In this document: positions 37,331 to 47,733 of the stretch, piece after piece
Layout of the letters: every line of letters starts with the position of its first letter
How positions within the stretch are numbered: position 1 is the stretch's first letter
Assembly (NCBI GenBank): GCA_027475525.1
Contig: JAMWFC010000055.1
Coordinates: 1,406,212-1,470,211 of the forward strand
Reading direction: 5' to 3'
Source: Macrolepiota albuminosa
Lineage: Eukaryota > Basidiomycota > Agaricomycetes > Agaricales > Agaricaceae
Length of the DNA: 64,000 bases
The notes under the pieces: generated by a model
Told to the model about the DNA's origin: nothing
What the model saw: the letters and a program-made list of their open reading frames with translations, nothing else
The model's database searches: none
Translations under genes and position numbers: made by a program

Positions 37331-37439
37331 AGGTTCAGTGTGTAGGCCAGAAGAACACTGCTATTCTATCTACAGGCTGCCTTCAAAAACTACATTGGTA
37401 GCTGCACTATTACTAATACTATTTACTAATTGGGCCCTG

Positions 37440-37990
37440 TTATATAAGGAGTATGACTAACAATAATTGATGCTGAGTAAAGTTCATGCATATGTATGAC
37501 TCATCAAGGCTGACTACTAGAAGACAGAAGGAGATAGGGCAGGCTGAGTGGTCATTTGAATGTGCTAAGAGTAGGCATGTTGTTGGACTAAGCTCAGAAT
37601 AGGGTTGGGCACAGTTTAGAGACCAGTCCCCTGACACTATTTAACTAATTGAGCCCCAGTATGTAATGGAGTATAACTAACAATAATCAATGCTAAGTAA
37701 GATTCATGCATATAACTCAACAAGGCTAACTGCTAGAAGACAGAAGGGAATAGGGCAGGCCAAATAGTTGTTTGGATGTGCTAAGAGGAAGCACATCATC
37801 AGACTAAACTTGGAATAGAGTTGGATATGGTCCAGAGACTGGTCTCCTGACACTGATTAACTATGTTATATGCCATAAATGTCAGGAGACTGGTCTTTGA
37901 ACTGTATCCAACTCTACTTCAAGCTTAGTCTAATGATATGTTCTGCTCCTAGCAGATCCAAACAGCTGCTTGGCCTATTTTTTGTTCAAA
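37440..37990. repeat. Tandem repeat (about 220 bp) ending in an inverted copy
   Basis: GTATGACTAACAATAAT at 37451 recurs at 37671 (GTATAACTAACAATAAT). The last ~100 bp of the second unit (about 37756-37856) is present in inverted orientation at about 37876-37990, forming a large imperfect hairpin around 37866. Confidence 0.8.
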
Positions 37991-38299
37991 GATGTCTACA
38001 ATGACTTCTGAAAACTCTATGAGCAGTGGTGGAATAGGGAAGTGACTGTATACTAAGGATAGTATCAGCAGAACATGCAATCAGTGGTGCAGATGTCAGG
38101 TTCTACTGATGATGAAGGCTTTCAATTGCAAGCGGTGATGATGCCCAAAAGTATATTGTAGTACTTGGTTGCAAGAAGTACTGATAGTTCTAGGGCTTTC
38201 TTGAAGTCTTAGAAAGTGACCTCTAATCCACACTTGATGATAAGGTTGATGTATTGGGTGCTTCACAGAATATCAAATATCCTGATGGGCAGAAGAAGG

Positions 38300-38440
38300 T
38301 TCTCAATAAACTCCAGCCTAAGTAGTTCACTCCCTGGGAACCACTGAGCCTTTGTCTACCAATAGACTTCCAATAAGAGGTGTTCAATAAACTCTAGCCT
38401 AGGTGATTCACTCCCTGGGAACCACTGAGCCTTTGCCTAT
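38300..38440. repeat. Tandem repeat, two copies, period about 81 bp
   Basis: CAATAAACTC-AGCCTA at 38304 recurs at 38385, each followed by TTCACTCCCTGGGAACCACT. Flanking DNA to 38,947 has no gene. Confidence 0.8.
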
Positions 38441-38947
38441 CAAATGCCTGGTTATTCTCTACTCTACTTGGACTATTTATACTAATTTTCCAGTGCACAG
38501 ACCACCAGATCACATGACTTTTTGCTCTTGACCTCCCAGCATTCCTGACCTAATTTGTTGTTCCATTTTCCATTTTGGTGATGCATGTTTCAGTGCCACC
38601 ATTCCATTCATCCCTCCCTTCCTCCATTCAATGCATGTGCCACCATTCTATTCATCTCTTTTGACATCCCTCCATGCTTCTTTCCCTTTCCCCTTTCAGT
38701 CATATCAAATTGGGCATTGTCAGATCAGATCTTGATCTAGATCATCACAATTTGATCCCCTTTTGTCATCTCTGCCAGCTCCCATGCTTCCCCTCCCCAT
38801 AACAGTGGTTGGACTATTGTTGAGTTGATAGCTTGAGCTGGTCCCTGCCCTTTGTTCTGTACTGTCTGTGTATTTATTGGGGTGTTTTTGGAGATATAAT
38901 TTGTTTAGACTGCTACCAGGAGGCTTACAGTTTTCAGCCCATAATTA

Positions 38948-40440
38948 CAGTGGCTCAAAAAACTGTCTCAATGTTTCATACTTTTTGAAAGATGACATTG
39001 GCATGAAGGATGGGAAGTACATAAAATTGGCTCAAAAAACTGTCCCAATGTTTCATACTTTTTGAAAGATGACATTGGCATGAAGGATGGGAAGTACATA
39101 AAATTCTGATTAAATCATGTAAAATACTATGGCATTGTAGCTACAAAATGAATCTAGGTTTCTGTAATCAAGATCAAAACTGATGGAGCAATAGCCATTT
39201 TAAAATATTCACTCATTGGGACAGTTTTTTGAGCATCTCTAATTTTTCAGGTTTATCCCTATTTTACTCAGAAATAAAGAGTAAGTTGCATGTGGAAATA
39301 TAAACAAAGTCATGTGACCATGTTTAGATATATTTGGGAGTAGTTCAAGCTGGTTGAACCACATCTTGACCTTCAACCACTATCATGAAACCCATTCCTT
39401 CTGCACAACACTCTACTGTTGTTTCTCTTCTTGCTCAAGGGTATTCTCTGGTCAGATTGGGGCTCAAACTGGTCTAAAGAAGTCTACTACTAGGAGGATT
39501 GGTAGAGAGTTGGAGATGGACAAGGAAAACCATCCTGGAGGCCATCCTGCTAAGCTTACTCCATGTGATAAACAGGCTATTGTTCGACAAATCTCAACTG
39601 GGAGACTTGATACAGCTGTCCAGGCCACTAATTTTATCAACAACATCATTTCCAACCCTGTCTCTTTCAAGACTGTCTGGAATGTGTTGAAGGAGGAGGG
39701 GTATTGGTCTGCTACCAAGAGAAAAGTTCCTATGCTCAAAGCTAAACATTGACAACTACAGCTTAAATGGGCTCAGAAGCATCAGAACTAGACTATAGAG
39801 GACTAGAAAAGGGTGTTGTGGACAGATGAGACAAAGATTAACAGGATTGGGTCAGATGGGAAGCAGTATGTGTGAAAGCTACAAGGAGAAGACATTTCAG
39901 ACTGAACAACTACACCTACTGTGAAGCATGGAGGAGGGAATAATCTCATGGTATGGGGCTGTATGAGTTGAAATGGGGTAGAAAAGCTTGTAGAGGTGGT
40001 GGGGATCATGAATGCAGAGCAGTACTGTGAAATTTTAGATGATGGAGCAAAGGAGAACTTTGAGAAGTTGGAGATGAAGGAAAGTGCTCACTACTTTCAA
40101 CAGGACAATGACTCCAAACACAACTCCAAGAGGGCTGACAAGTGGTTTGAGGACAACAACTTTAATGTTCTTTGGTGGCCAGCCCAATCCCCTGATCTCT
40201 ATCCTATTGAACATCTCTGGGAGTACCTCAAAGAGCAACTTAGGCAATATGAAACACCTCCTTATGGTGTGTATGAATTATGGGAGAGGGTTGCAAAAGA
40301 GTGGGATGAAATACCACCAGAGGTATGCCAAAGACTAATAGAAAGCATGCTTAGAAGGATTCAAGCAGTTATCAAGGCAAATGGAGGACATACAAAGTAC
40401 TAGATACTAAAATTAGAGATGCTCAAAAAACTGTCCCAAT
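38948..40440 (+). mobile_element. Tc1/mariner element, left part (split by gypsy element B)
   Basis: Starts CAGTGGCTCAAAAAACTGTC after a TA dinucleotide (38946-38947). Long terminal inverted repeats of about 200 bp: the left one runs to about 39,247, and the right one starts at about 40,410 and resumes after the gypsy insertion at 52,298. A 77-bp near-perfect duplication lies at the left end (starts 38951 and 39028). Transposase at 39,354-40,403. Confidence 0.9.
39354..40403 (+). pseudogene. Tc1/mariner DD34E transposase, six in-frame stops
   Basis: Cut-and-paste transposase (family knowledge). One plus-strand frame spans the region without a frameshift, but with six stops between 39750 and about 39,975. 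N-terminal helix-turn-helix part: LKKSTTRRIGRELEM and the basic ENHPGGHPAKLT. Catalytic triad visible: WTDET (first Asp), FQQDND (second Asp) and SPDLYPIEHLW (Glu) with exactly 34 residues between the second Asp and the Glu. C-terminus complete. Each stop can be explained by one C-to-T or G-to-A change from an Arg or Trp codon. The catalytic residues are intact but the gene is dead. CpG is almost absent. Confidence 0.92.
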
Positions 40441-41186
40441 TGTCAGGTTCCGCTGAGTCGGGGGCTTTCCGGGAAAGCAATCGCCCTTACGATGCGGACT
40501 TGACCTACGGATACTCGGGTGTCTGGAACTCCGGGGCTAAGACTCCGGGGTTCAAGACATGGACAGGGGCAGTCCTGGGAGAGGGGACTTGGTCTGGGGG
40601 TTTTGGGTTGTGAGTAGCTGGGGGATTCGGGATGGAGGTCGAGTTGTGAACCGGGGGTTCTAAGACGAGACCAAGTTAGTAAGTAAAGTCGCGAAGTGCG
40701 TACCAATCTTTAGAGCACGTGAGTATTCATTCAAGCATGCCAGTCAAAGCGTGCCAGTCAATGCGTACCAGTCAAACAGAGGGCACGCAACAATCCAAGT
40801 AAAGCAAATATAAACAGTGTAACAGTGTAATATCAAGACTAACAAATACAATGGGGGACTACACTATAAGTACTACAGGACTGGGTCTCGGGATTCTGGG
40901 GTGTCTGGGATGGGTTCCAGGGGTCATTGAGTAGCGGGCAGGGACTGTATACTGGGATCGCGCGTGTGGGGCGCACGATCAATTGGCATGGAGGGAGCCG
41001 TGATGCGTGATGTGCGTGATCCAATCGTTGATCGGGGCTGGTGGCGGCTGATGGCGGTCCTTGATGCGCATGATGGCAGTGTCGGTAGTTGTGATGGCGG
41101 GGCGTGTCCTGTGGGGTCGGAGGGAGGGTCCCGGATGGTGTTCCGGGGGTGTCTCAGAGTGGGTCCAGAGGGGAGGGGTCGTGACA
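40441..41186 (-). repeat. 3' LTR of element B (746 bp)
   Basis: On the minus strand it starts TGTCACGACCCC and ends GAACCTGACA. Differs from the other LTR mostly at CpG positions, plus a 4-bp indel (ATTC). Confidence 0.93.
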
Positions 41187-41189
41187 TCA

Positions 41190-41199
41190 CCCCCCCTCA
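41190..41199 (-). promoter_or_regulatory. Polypurine tract of element B
   Basis: Minus-strand TGAGGGGGGG followed by TGA and the LTR start TGTCACG. Confidence 0.7.
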
Positions 41200-41313
41200 G
41201 CGCCGAGACCCTCCAAGGCGCGCATAATCGGTGGTCCGGACCGGGGTCCAACCATGGGATCCGGCATGTGACCTGCCACGTATTGAAAAAAAATTTTACC
41301 GTCAAACTCAACC

Positions 41314-43027
41314 ATGTTGCATACACCGACACATTCCCTGATGCCCCCACACACTAACAAGGTCGTGCCCCTCATGGCCTGGGAAGCCTGGGACGTGCGG
41401 TACCGAGCTCGCCTCAACCAGGAGCGTGTGGCGGAGCTCGTTCGGCAACGTGAGTGCTTCCCACGTCGTCTGCCTGTCTCAGCTGACCTTCCTATTCCAG
41501 AACAACTCAGTAATCCTGTCCCGGAAGCGGGTCCCAGTCAGCACCTGGAGCCTGCTCCTGATGCGGGCCCTAGTGCCCTTCTGGAGTCCTGCCTGAGTCG
41601 TCCCACGCCTACCTTTGCACGGATGACTGTCCGCCCTCCCCGTCCTCAACCCCCTCCCCGCCCTAGACTGCCCGCCCCCCGCTTTTGTCGTTCCAGGATG
41701 GCGATAGGGGCCATATCCAAGGTCCTGGAGGATCAACGTATTGCGTGGGCGGACGCAATGCAGGAGCAGTTTGGGGAGGCCCTGGAGAGGCCCTGGGGTC
41801 TACCTCCCCACGCCTGATGCGTAGGCAACCTGATGCGTAGGCAATGGACCGGTGAGTGCTGTCTTACCTTGGATCTCGTTGCTGACTCTGGCATAGTGTC
41901 TGCACTGTGCTCGGCAGGTGGTCCCCTGCCTGTTTGAGATCCCGGGTCCCTTGTACTGCTGGGACACGTCCGTGTGTGAGGCGTGCTGCCTCAACCACGA
42001 GCGATGTTCCGTGTCGGTGCTGTGTAGGGCCCGCTGTGTCTCTTAGGAGCAGGGGTGGCCACTGAGGGGGGTCACCCGGAGGATGGAGGTCGAGGAGCGA
42101 GACTGGGTGGTGGAGCCGGTGGGGGAGGGGTGGCTGCGGTGGGTCCAGGGGGGTCGGGGAGCGGAGGTGCCAATCGGGTGGGGGGCTGGGGCCGGCCTGT
42201 GGTCCTTATCACGCGCTGTGTGACCCGGGCCGGGGGGCGCCCTGATAAGGGGAAGCAGCAGGTGTTGCCAAGCCCTTTCCCAGAGCCTTTGAAGAGGGCA
42301 CGTCTGCCCTCCGAGACCCCGCCCCCGGTTTCCCCACCACGCCTCTCTCCGGCGGTGTTCTTCCCCTTGTCTCAGGGGCCCCAAGATATCAACGTCAGAG
42401 TTTGGGCCGGGCAGGAGCAGGGGGGCCAGGAGGGGGAGGAGGCGGCGGTCCTGAGGGGTCTGGAGGGGGATCAGGAGGCCATGCTCCGGGATCTGGAGGG
42501 GGAGGAGGCGGTGGTCCTGAGGAGTCTGGAGGGGGATCAGGAGGCCATGCTCCGGGATCTGGAGGGGGCCAGGGTTGCTCGGGGGGAAGCGGAGGCTGAG
42601 TTGGAGGCCTTGAGGGCGAGGTTGGGGCAGGGGGTGGGGTTCCCGGAGGGGCTGGTGGAGGCTGTGCATCAGGACGTGGTGGTTACCTGCATGGCCTCAC
42701 TGAGTGAGTATTTCCTCCCCCAGACTTGGCGTCCTACTGACACCCACAGGCTGGGCCCGAGAGCACCGTCTGCTCCTGGACAGGGTGGCCGTGGCACTTG
42801 CGGCGCTGCAGGAGGGGCAGCACCCAGAAGTGACAACCCCCGGGATGGAGCGGGGCCTCGATTTGCTGGGGCGGGTGGTGTCGGCACACCGGCGGAGGAA
42901 TGTGCCTACCCCCAGCTCTTGGTTCGAAAGGGTCCTGGATGAGGGTGAGCCTCTCCCATCCTGGGAGCAGTTGGCGGAGGAGGTACTGCGGGAGCATGGT
43001 CCAGTGGAGATGGGGGAGGGGTTCTGA
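41314..43027 (+). pseudogene. Reverse-oriented accessory gene of element B (Cys-rich protein)
   Basis: Plus strand, opposite to gag-pol. Part 1 (41314-41851): Pro/Ser-rich, with RPPRPQPPPRPRLPAPRF and a helical AISKVLEDQRIAWADAMQEQ. Part 2 after a GT-AG intron (41852-41896): a Cys-rich stretch readable as CLHCARQVVPC...CEACCLNHERC, then a Gly-rich region and a 22-residue repeat (GLEGDQEAMLRDLEGEE). Part 3 after a 46-nt intron (42704-42749): WAREHRLLLDRVAVALAALQ to a stop at 43027, followed by AT-rich DNA with a poly(A)-signal look near 43,125. The frame is broken near 41,815 by two short tandem duplications (11 bp at 41776/41787 and 16 bp at 41814/41830) and by stops in the Cys-rich part. No known function. 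Introns and high codon bias suggest a once-real gene. Confidence 0.6.
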
Positions 43028-43342
43028 GGCTGGCCAGGGGAGGGAGGGAGCGAGGGCCAGTAGTCTTCTTTTTCTTTTTCTTGTCTTTATTCGCCTGTTG
43101 TTTCTTGTTCTGGCCTGATACCGTAAATATTGTAACTGTAGAAAAATATATATACTTGGTCTCCTGGGGTCAACGGGAAGTGTGAGTAAGGGGGGCAAAA
43201 GAAACCGGGAAGAACACCTTGCCCAGACTCCAGGACACTACTATGAAAAGGTACTAAAAAAGAGTAAGATCTAGAAAGGGAAAGCAGAAAGTATACATGG
43301 GAGTTGAATCCCTACTGAGCTCAGAGACGGGGGTTACGCCTA

Positions 43343-46300
43343 CTACTGCCGTCTGTGAGTCTTGCGCCCAGGAAGGTTGTTTCCTGGGTGCCGTTGTTGG
43401 AAGTCCCGGAGTTTGTTGAGGGCGCTCTTGAGGTTTCGGCGCGGTTCCCAAGTGTCGTCTTCTGGGCCATATCCCTTCCACCGTACGAGGAAGTGGGGTC
43501 GTCCACGAATATTCCGGGAGTCGAGAATGTCTTCAACTTCGTAGTGGTACTCATCCTCAACCTCGACCAGGGGAGGGGGCTCGGAGCGTCGTTTGGGGAA
43601 GGGATCCGGGGGGTGTCGTTCTAAGAGGCAGACGTGGAATACCGGGTGCAGACCTTTTAGTCCCGGGGGAAGCTTGATCTTGTAGGTATGGGATGAGACC
43701 TTCTTCAAAATTTTGAACGGGCTGAGGCGCTTGTGATCGAGTTTTGGGGAGGGCCGGCAGGTGCGGAGGTGGCGTCGATCTAACCATACCTTTGTCCCGG
43801 GGGCCCAGTCGGGGGTGTCTTCCCATTTCCGGTTGGCGTGTTTCGCATAGGCCTGGTTTGTGGTGTCGATCTCCTCCCAGAGAAACTCGTGGAGGGACTG
43901 GAGATCCCGGGCGACCTTGTGGGCAGCATGCAACGGGATGTCCCAGAGCGAGAGTGTCAGTCGGGGGTGGTACCCTTTGTTGGCAAAGAAGGGGGAAACC
44001 CTGGTGGCAGAGTGCGGCGTGTTGTTGTAGGTGAACTCGGCCAGGGGGAGCTCGGCGTGCCAGTCGTCCTGCAAGTAGTTGACGTACAGTCGGAGGTACT
44101 GCTCAAGAGACTGATTGACCCTTTTGGTTTGGCCGTCGGTTTCGGGGTGGTAGGTGGTAGAGAGGTTAGTCTTTACTTCAAGTGCCTTACACAGGGAAGT
44201 CCAAAACTTGGACACAAAGAGGGGGCCACGGTCGGAGACGATGTCGTCCGGGAGTCCATGTTTGGCGAAGACGTGCTCGAGGAACAGCCGGGCGAAGTCC
44301 GGGGCGGTATCCGTGGTGTGGCAGGGTAGGAAGATGCCCTGTTTGGTTAGCCTGCACACAACGACGAGAATGGCATCGAACCCTTCAGATTCCGGGAGTT
44401 CGACGATGTGGTCCAGAGATATGGAGGACCAGGGGCGTCGCCCGACTGGCAGGGGTTTCAGGAGTCCGTATGGTTGGTGTCAGGGGACCTTGGCCCGGAG
44501 GCAGGGTTTGCATGATCGAATGTAACGGGTCACATCCTTCTTCAACCCTGGCCAAAAGTAAGTCCGGGAGATAAGCTGGAGGGTCTTACGTATTCCAGGA
44601 TGTCCCCGGAGCTTGTGGTCGTGGTGTTGGCAGAGGACATCGTAGCGGAGTCAGGTGTGATCTGGAACGTAGATGCGGCCATCCCGGAGGAGGAGTTTTT
44701 TGTCAGGGGATAAGGAGAAGGCGGGGTCCTGGTCGGTTCCGTCGGGGGGTTGCGGGGGTCGTGATCGGTGAAGTACTTGTCTCGGGGGGCGCAGCGGATC
44801 TGGCTCAGGGTCCCTTTGTCGTTTAAGATCAGTACGGCATTCAGATATTCGGGAGGAATCACTACACGATGATTGAACGCATTGCGTTCCGCCTCGAATG
44901 ACTTCTTGGGATAGACGTCTGGTCAACGGGTGAGGGCATTGGGTTTAGCTCCAAGTCGTCCTGGGTGGTACTGGATCGTGAAGTCGTATTCCGAGAGAAC
45001 CTCGGACCATTGGGCCTGCCATCGACTAAGTTGCTTGGTTGTGGTGAAGTACTGCAGGTTGTTGTGATCCGAGTAGACCTGAATCCGGTGCCGGGCTCCC
45101 TCGAGGTAGGCTTGCCATTGTTTGAAGGCTTCAACGATTGCGAGGAGCTCCTTGTCGTAGATGTCGTAGTTGAGCTCGGCATCAATCATGGACCGGGTGT
45201 AGAAGGCAACTGGCTGGGGCTCCCCGCCGTCAGGCCCAATCTGCAAGAGAATCCCAGCGATGGCATAGTCGGAGGCGTCGCATTCCAGGATAATCGGGAG
45301 GGCCGGGTCATAGTGCCGGAGTATGGGGGCGGCCGTGAAAGCCTCCTTGAGCAGGTTAAAGACACTCTGGCACTTACTGTCCCAGTTCCAGGCGACGTCC
45401 TTACACGTGAGCCGGTTGAGGGGTTTTGTGATACCGGAGTAGTTATCTATAAACCTCCGGTAGAAATTAGCGAAACCCAAGAAGAATTGTACTTCCTTGA
45501 CATTCTGGGGCCGTGGCCAGTTGACGATGGCTTCGACCTTGTGGGGGTCCATGCGAATGCCATTTGGGGATACTATGATGCTGAGATACTCAACCTCTTC
45601 CGTGTGGAATGAACACTTCTCGGGCTTGGCATGGAGGTTGTGCTCCCAGAGGCGTTCGAGGACTTGCCGGACATGTTTCTGGTGGTCCTCCTGCGAGTCA
45701 GAATAGATGAGGATGTCGTCCAGATAGACGATCATGAAGACGTCGCTCATGTCGTGGAAGATGTCGTTCATGAAGTATTGGAACGTGGTGGGGGAGTTAG
45801 TCATTCCGAAAGGCATCACAAGGTACTCAAACAGACCATACCGCGTGCGGAATGCAGTTTTCCACTTGTGTCCTGGGGCAATGCGGACGTTGTTGTAACC
45901 GGAGCGGAGGTCGATCTTCATGTAAACCTTGGCACTGCGGAGTCGATTGACCAGATTGCCAATGAGCGGGAGCGGGTAGCAGTTCTTCTTGGTGATCTTA
46001 TTGAATACCCGGTAGTCGACACAGAGTCGGAGCGAGCCGTCCTTCTTCTTGGCGAATAGAACCGGGGCTCTGGCGGCGGAGGCGGAGGGTCGGATAAATC
46101 CCTTACCAAGCATTTCGTCGAGGTAGTCCTTGAGGGCCCGGAGTTTGACCTCCGACATGTTGTACACCTTGCCAAAAGGGGGGGCGGCTCCTTCCTCAAG
46201 GTCGATGGTATGGTCATATGGGCGGTGAGGGGGAATCTCCTTGGCGTCTCTTTCAGAGAATACGTCAGCAAACTCGTGATACTCCAGGGGAACTACTTCT

Positions 46301-47733
46301 CGGAGGATTTGCTCCTTGGTTTTCTCTTCTGGGGGAATAGCGTCCCCCCGTAGATGTTCTTCCAGGAGAGAAGGCGAGGTGTGTAGCTGAAATGTGGGAG
46401 TTCCATCCTTCATGAGGCAGGCGAAGGGGACAGCCCCAATGATCCTAATGTCGAGTGCGTTCGGGTTGATTGGGGTCGCGGATACATCGGCTGGAGCGGG
46501 TGTGATGCGTGTCTAAGACCGGGCAGGGTAGTTTGGCCCTTTGTACTTGTTCCGAGGAATGTTTGGGGGTTGATCAGGGGCTTTGCGGTTTCGGACAGGC
46601 ATGGGTGGTGCATGCATGGGGGGCGCGGCAGTCGTCCCAGGGGTGTCGGGCGTCGGGTCGCTTCCTAGAGCCCGGAGATGCACGGCGGTCAAGGGGTGGT
46701 CTTTGGGTCCCGGGAAGGTCATGGTGAGCGTCCTCCAATCGATGTCAGGGTTCGTGTCGCGCAGCCAGGGTAGTCCCAGCACCATCGGGGTCGATTTGTG
46801 AAGTCACATGACCAGGAAGTCGGAGGTGAACTCGTAGTCATTGTCCAGGGTCACGTGTCCTGAGTGAGACCTCTGGATGGGGCCAGAGAAGGAGGAGGTG
46901 CCGTCAAGGCGTTGCAGGCGGAGGGGCTGGTCGAGGGAGTTGTGGGGGAGGTCGAGGGCGTCGCTAATGAAAACTCCGGTGGCTCCGCTGTCGATGAGGG
47001 CCGATATTGGTCTCAGGGCGCCGTCCAGCCTGGCATTGATGACAAAGGACCGGGACGAGCAGGACTGGAGTCTGGGGGGTGGTGGGGGTCCGTCCTTTGG
47101 GGTGGGATCGGGAGAGTGGGGGATGTCGAAGGGGAGTTGCTGGTTGTCAGGTGTCGGGTCCTGGGTCAGACAAAGGGTAAGATGTCGCCAATTGATGCGG
47201 GGGTTGGTATCTCAGAGCCACAGGAGCCCTAGGACCAGGAGTGTGGAAGGGTGGAGTTTGGTTATCAACATCCAGAAGGTGTGAATCTGTTCGTTGGCGA
47301 AAGTAACGGGCATATGCACAAAGTGAGTGATGTCCCCCGCCGTAGAGGCGTCTCTGTCGAAGAGGCAGAGCCGTACTGGGACCAGGAGTCGCTGAGCGGG
47401 TTCTGGGGCGAGGGTAGACCATGCTTTGTCGATGAAGTTGTCGGTGGCGCCACTGTCAACGAGAGTGTCGAGGGGGGTTCCGGAGGGGGTGAGGCAGGTT
47501 TTGAGGAGGAGGGAGTGTGAAGAGTGGGAGGGTAGATAAGCCGTGAGGGTGTCCTGTATGAGTGTCGTGGAGCGAAGATGTGAGACTGAGGCAGAGAAGA
47601 TGTTGGGGTCAATTCCGCAATTTAGGGCATCTTCCGGGTCTAAATCGCCGGGTTGTTTTCTGAATACTCGTAGGTGGCGTCCTCCCCTTTGAAGGTCTAG
47701 GTGGCACGTCCCATGACCTGTCGTTGGGGGCAC
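43343..47733 (-). pseudogene. Pol polyprotein of element B: protease x2, RT, RNase H, integrase, chromodomain
   Basis: Minus strand. Protease 1 (about 47,550-47,200): TLVDSGATDNFID, ending LVLGLLWL. Protease 2 (about 47,060-46,700): ALIDSGATGVFISDAL, ending MVLGLPWLRDTNPDIDW. RT/RNase H (46413-44923): LCVDYRVFNKIT, MPFGMTNSP, YLDDILIYSDS; RNase H ECDASDYAIAG, YDKELLAIV, VYSDHNNLQYF. Integrase: HDHKLRGHPG with CKPCLRAK, core [13 protein letters not shown] and YHPETDGQT. Chromodomain (about 43,560-43,400): [14 protein letters not shown] then [17 protein letters not shown]. Pol is in one frame from 47733 to about 44,720 with stops at 47212, 46806 and 46513, then a shift of frame, and a stop near 44,495. 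Not translatable as it stands. Confidence 0.93.

Noticed and set aside
42402..42599. Gly-rich 65-codon frame
   Set aside because: Out-of-frame reading of the repeat in the accessory gene.
44965..46059. Long plus-strand frames (215 and 142 codons) within element B
   Set aside because: Antisense shadows of the reverse transcriptase frame; no independent motif.
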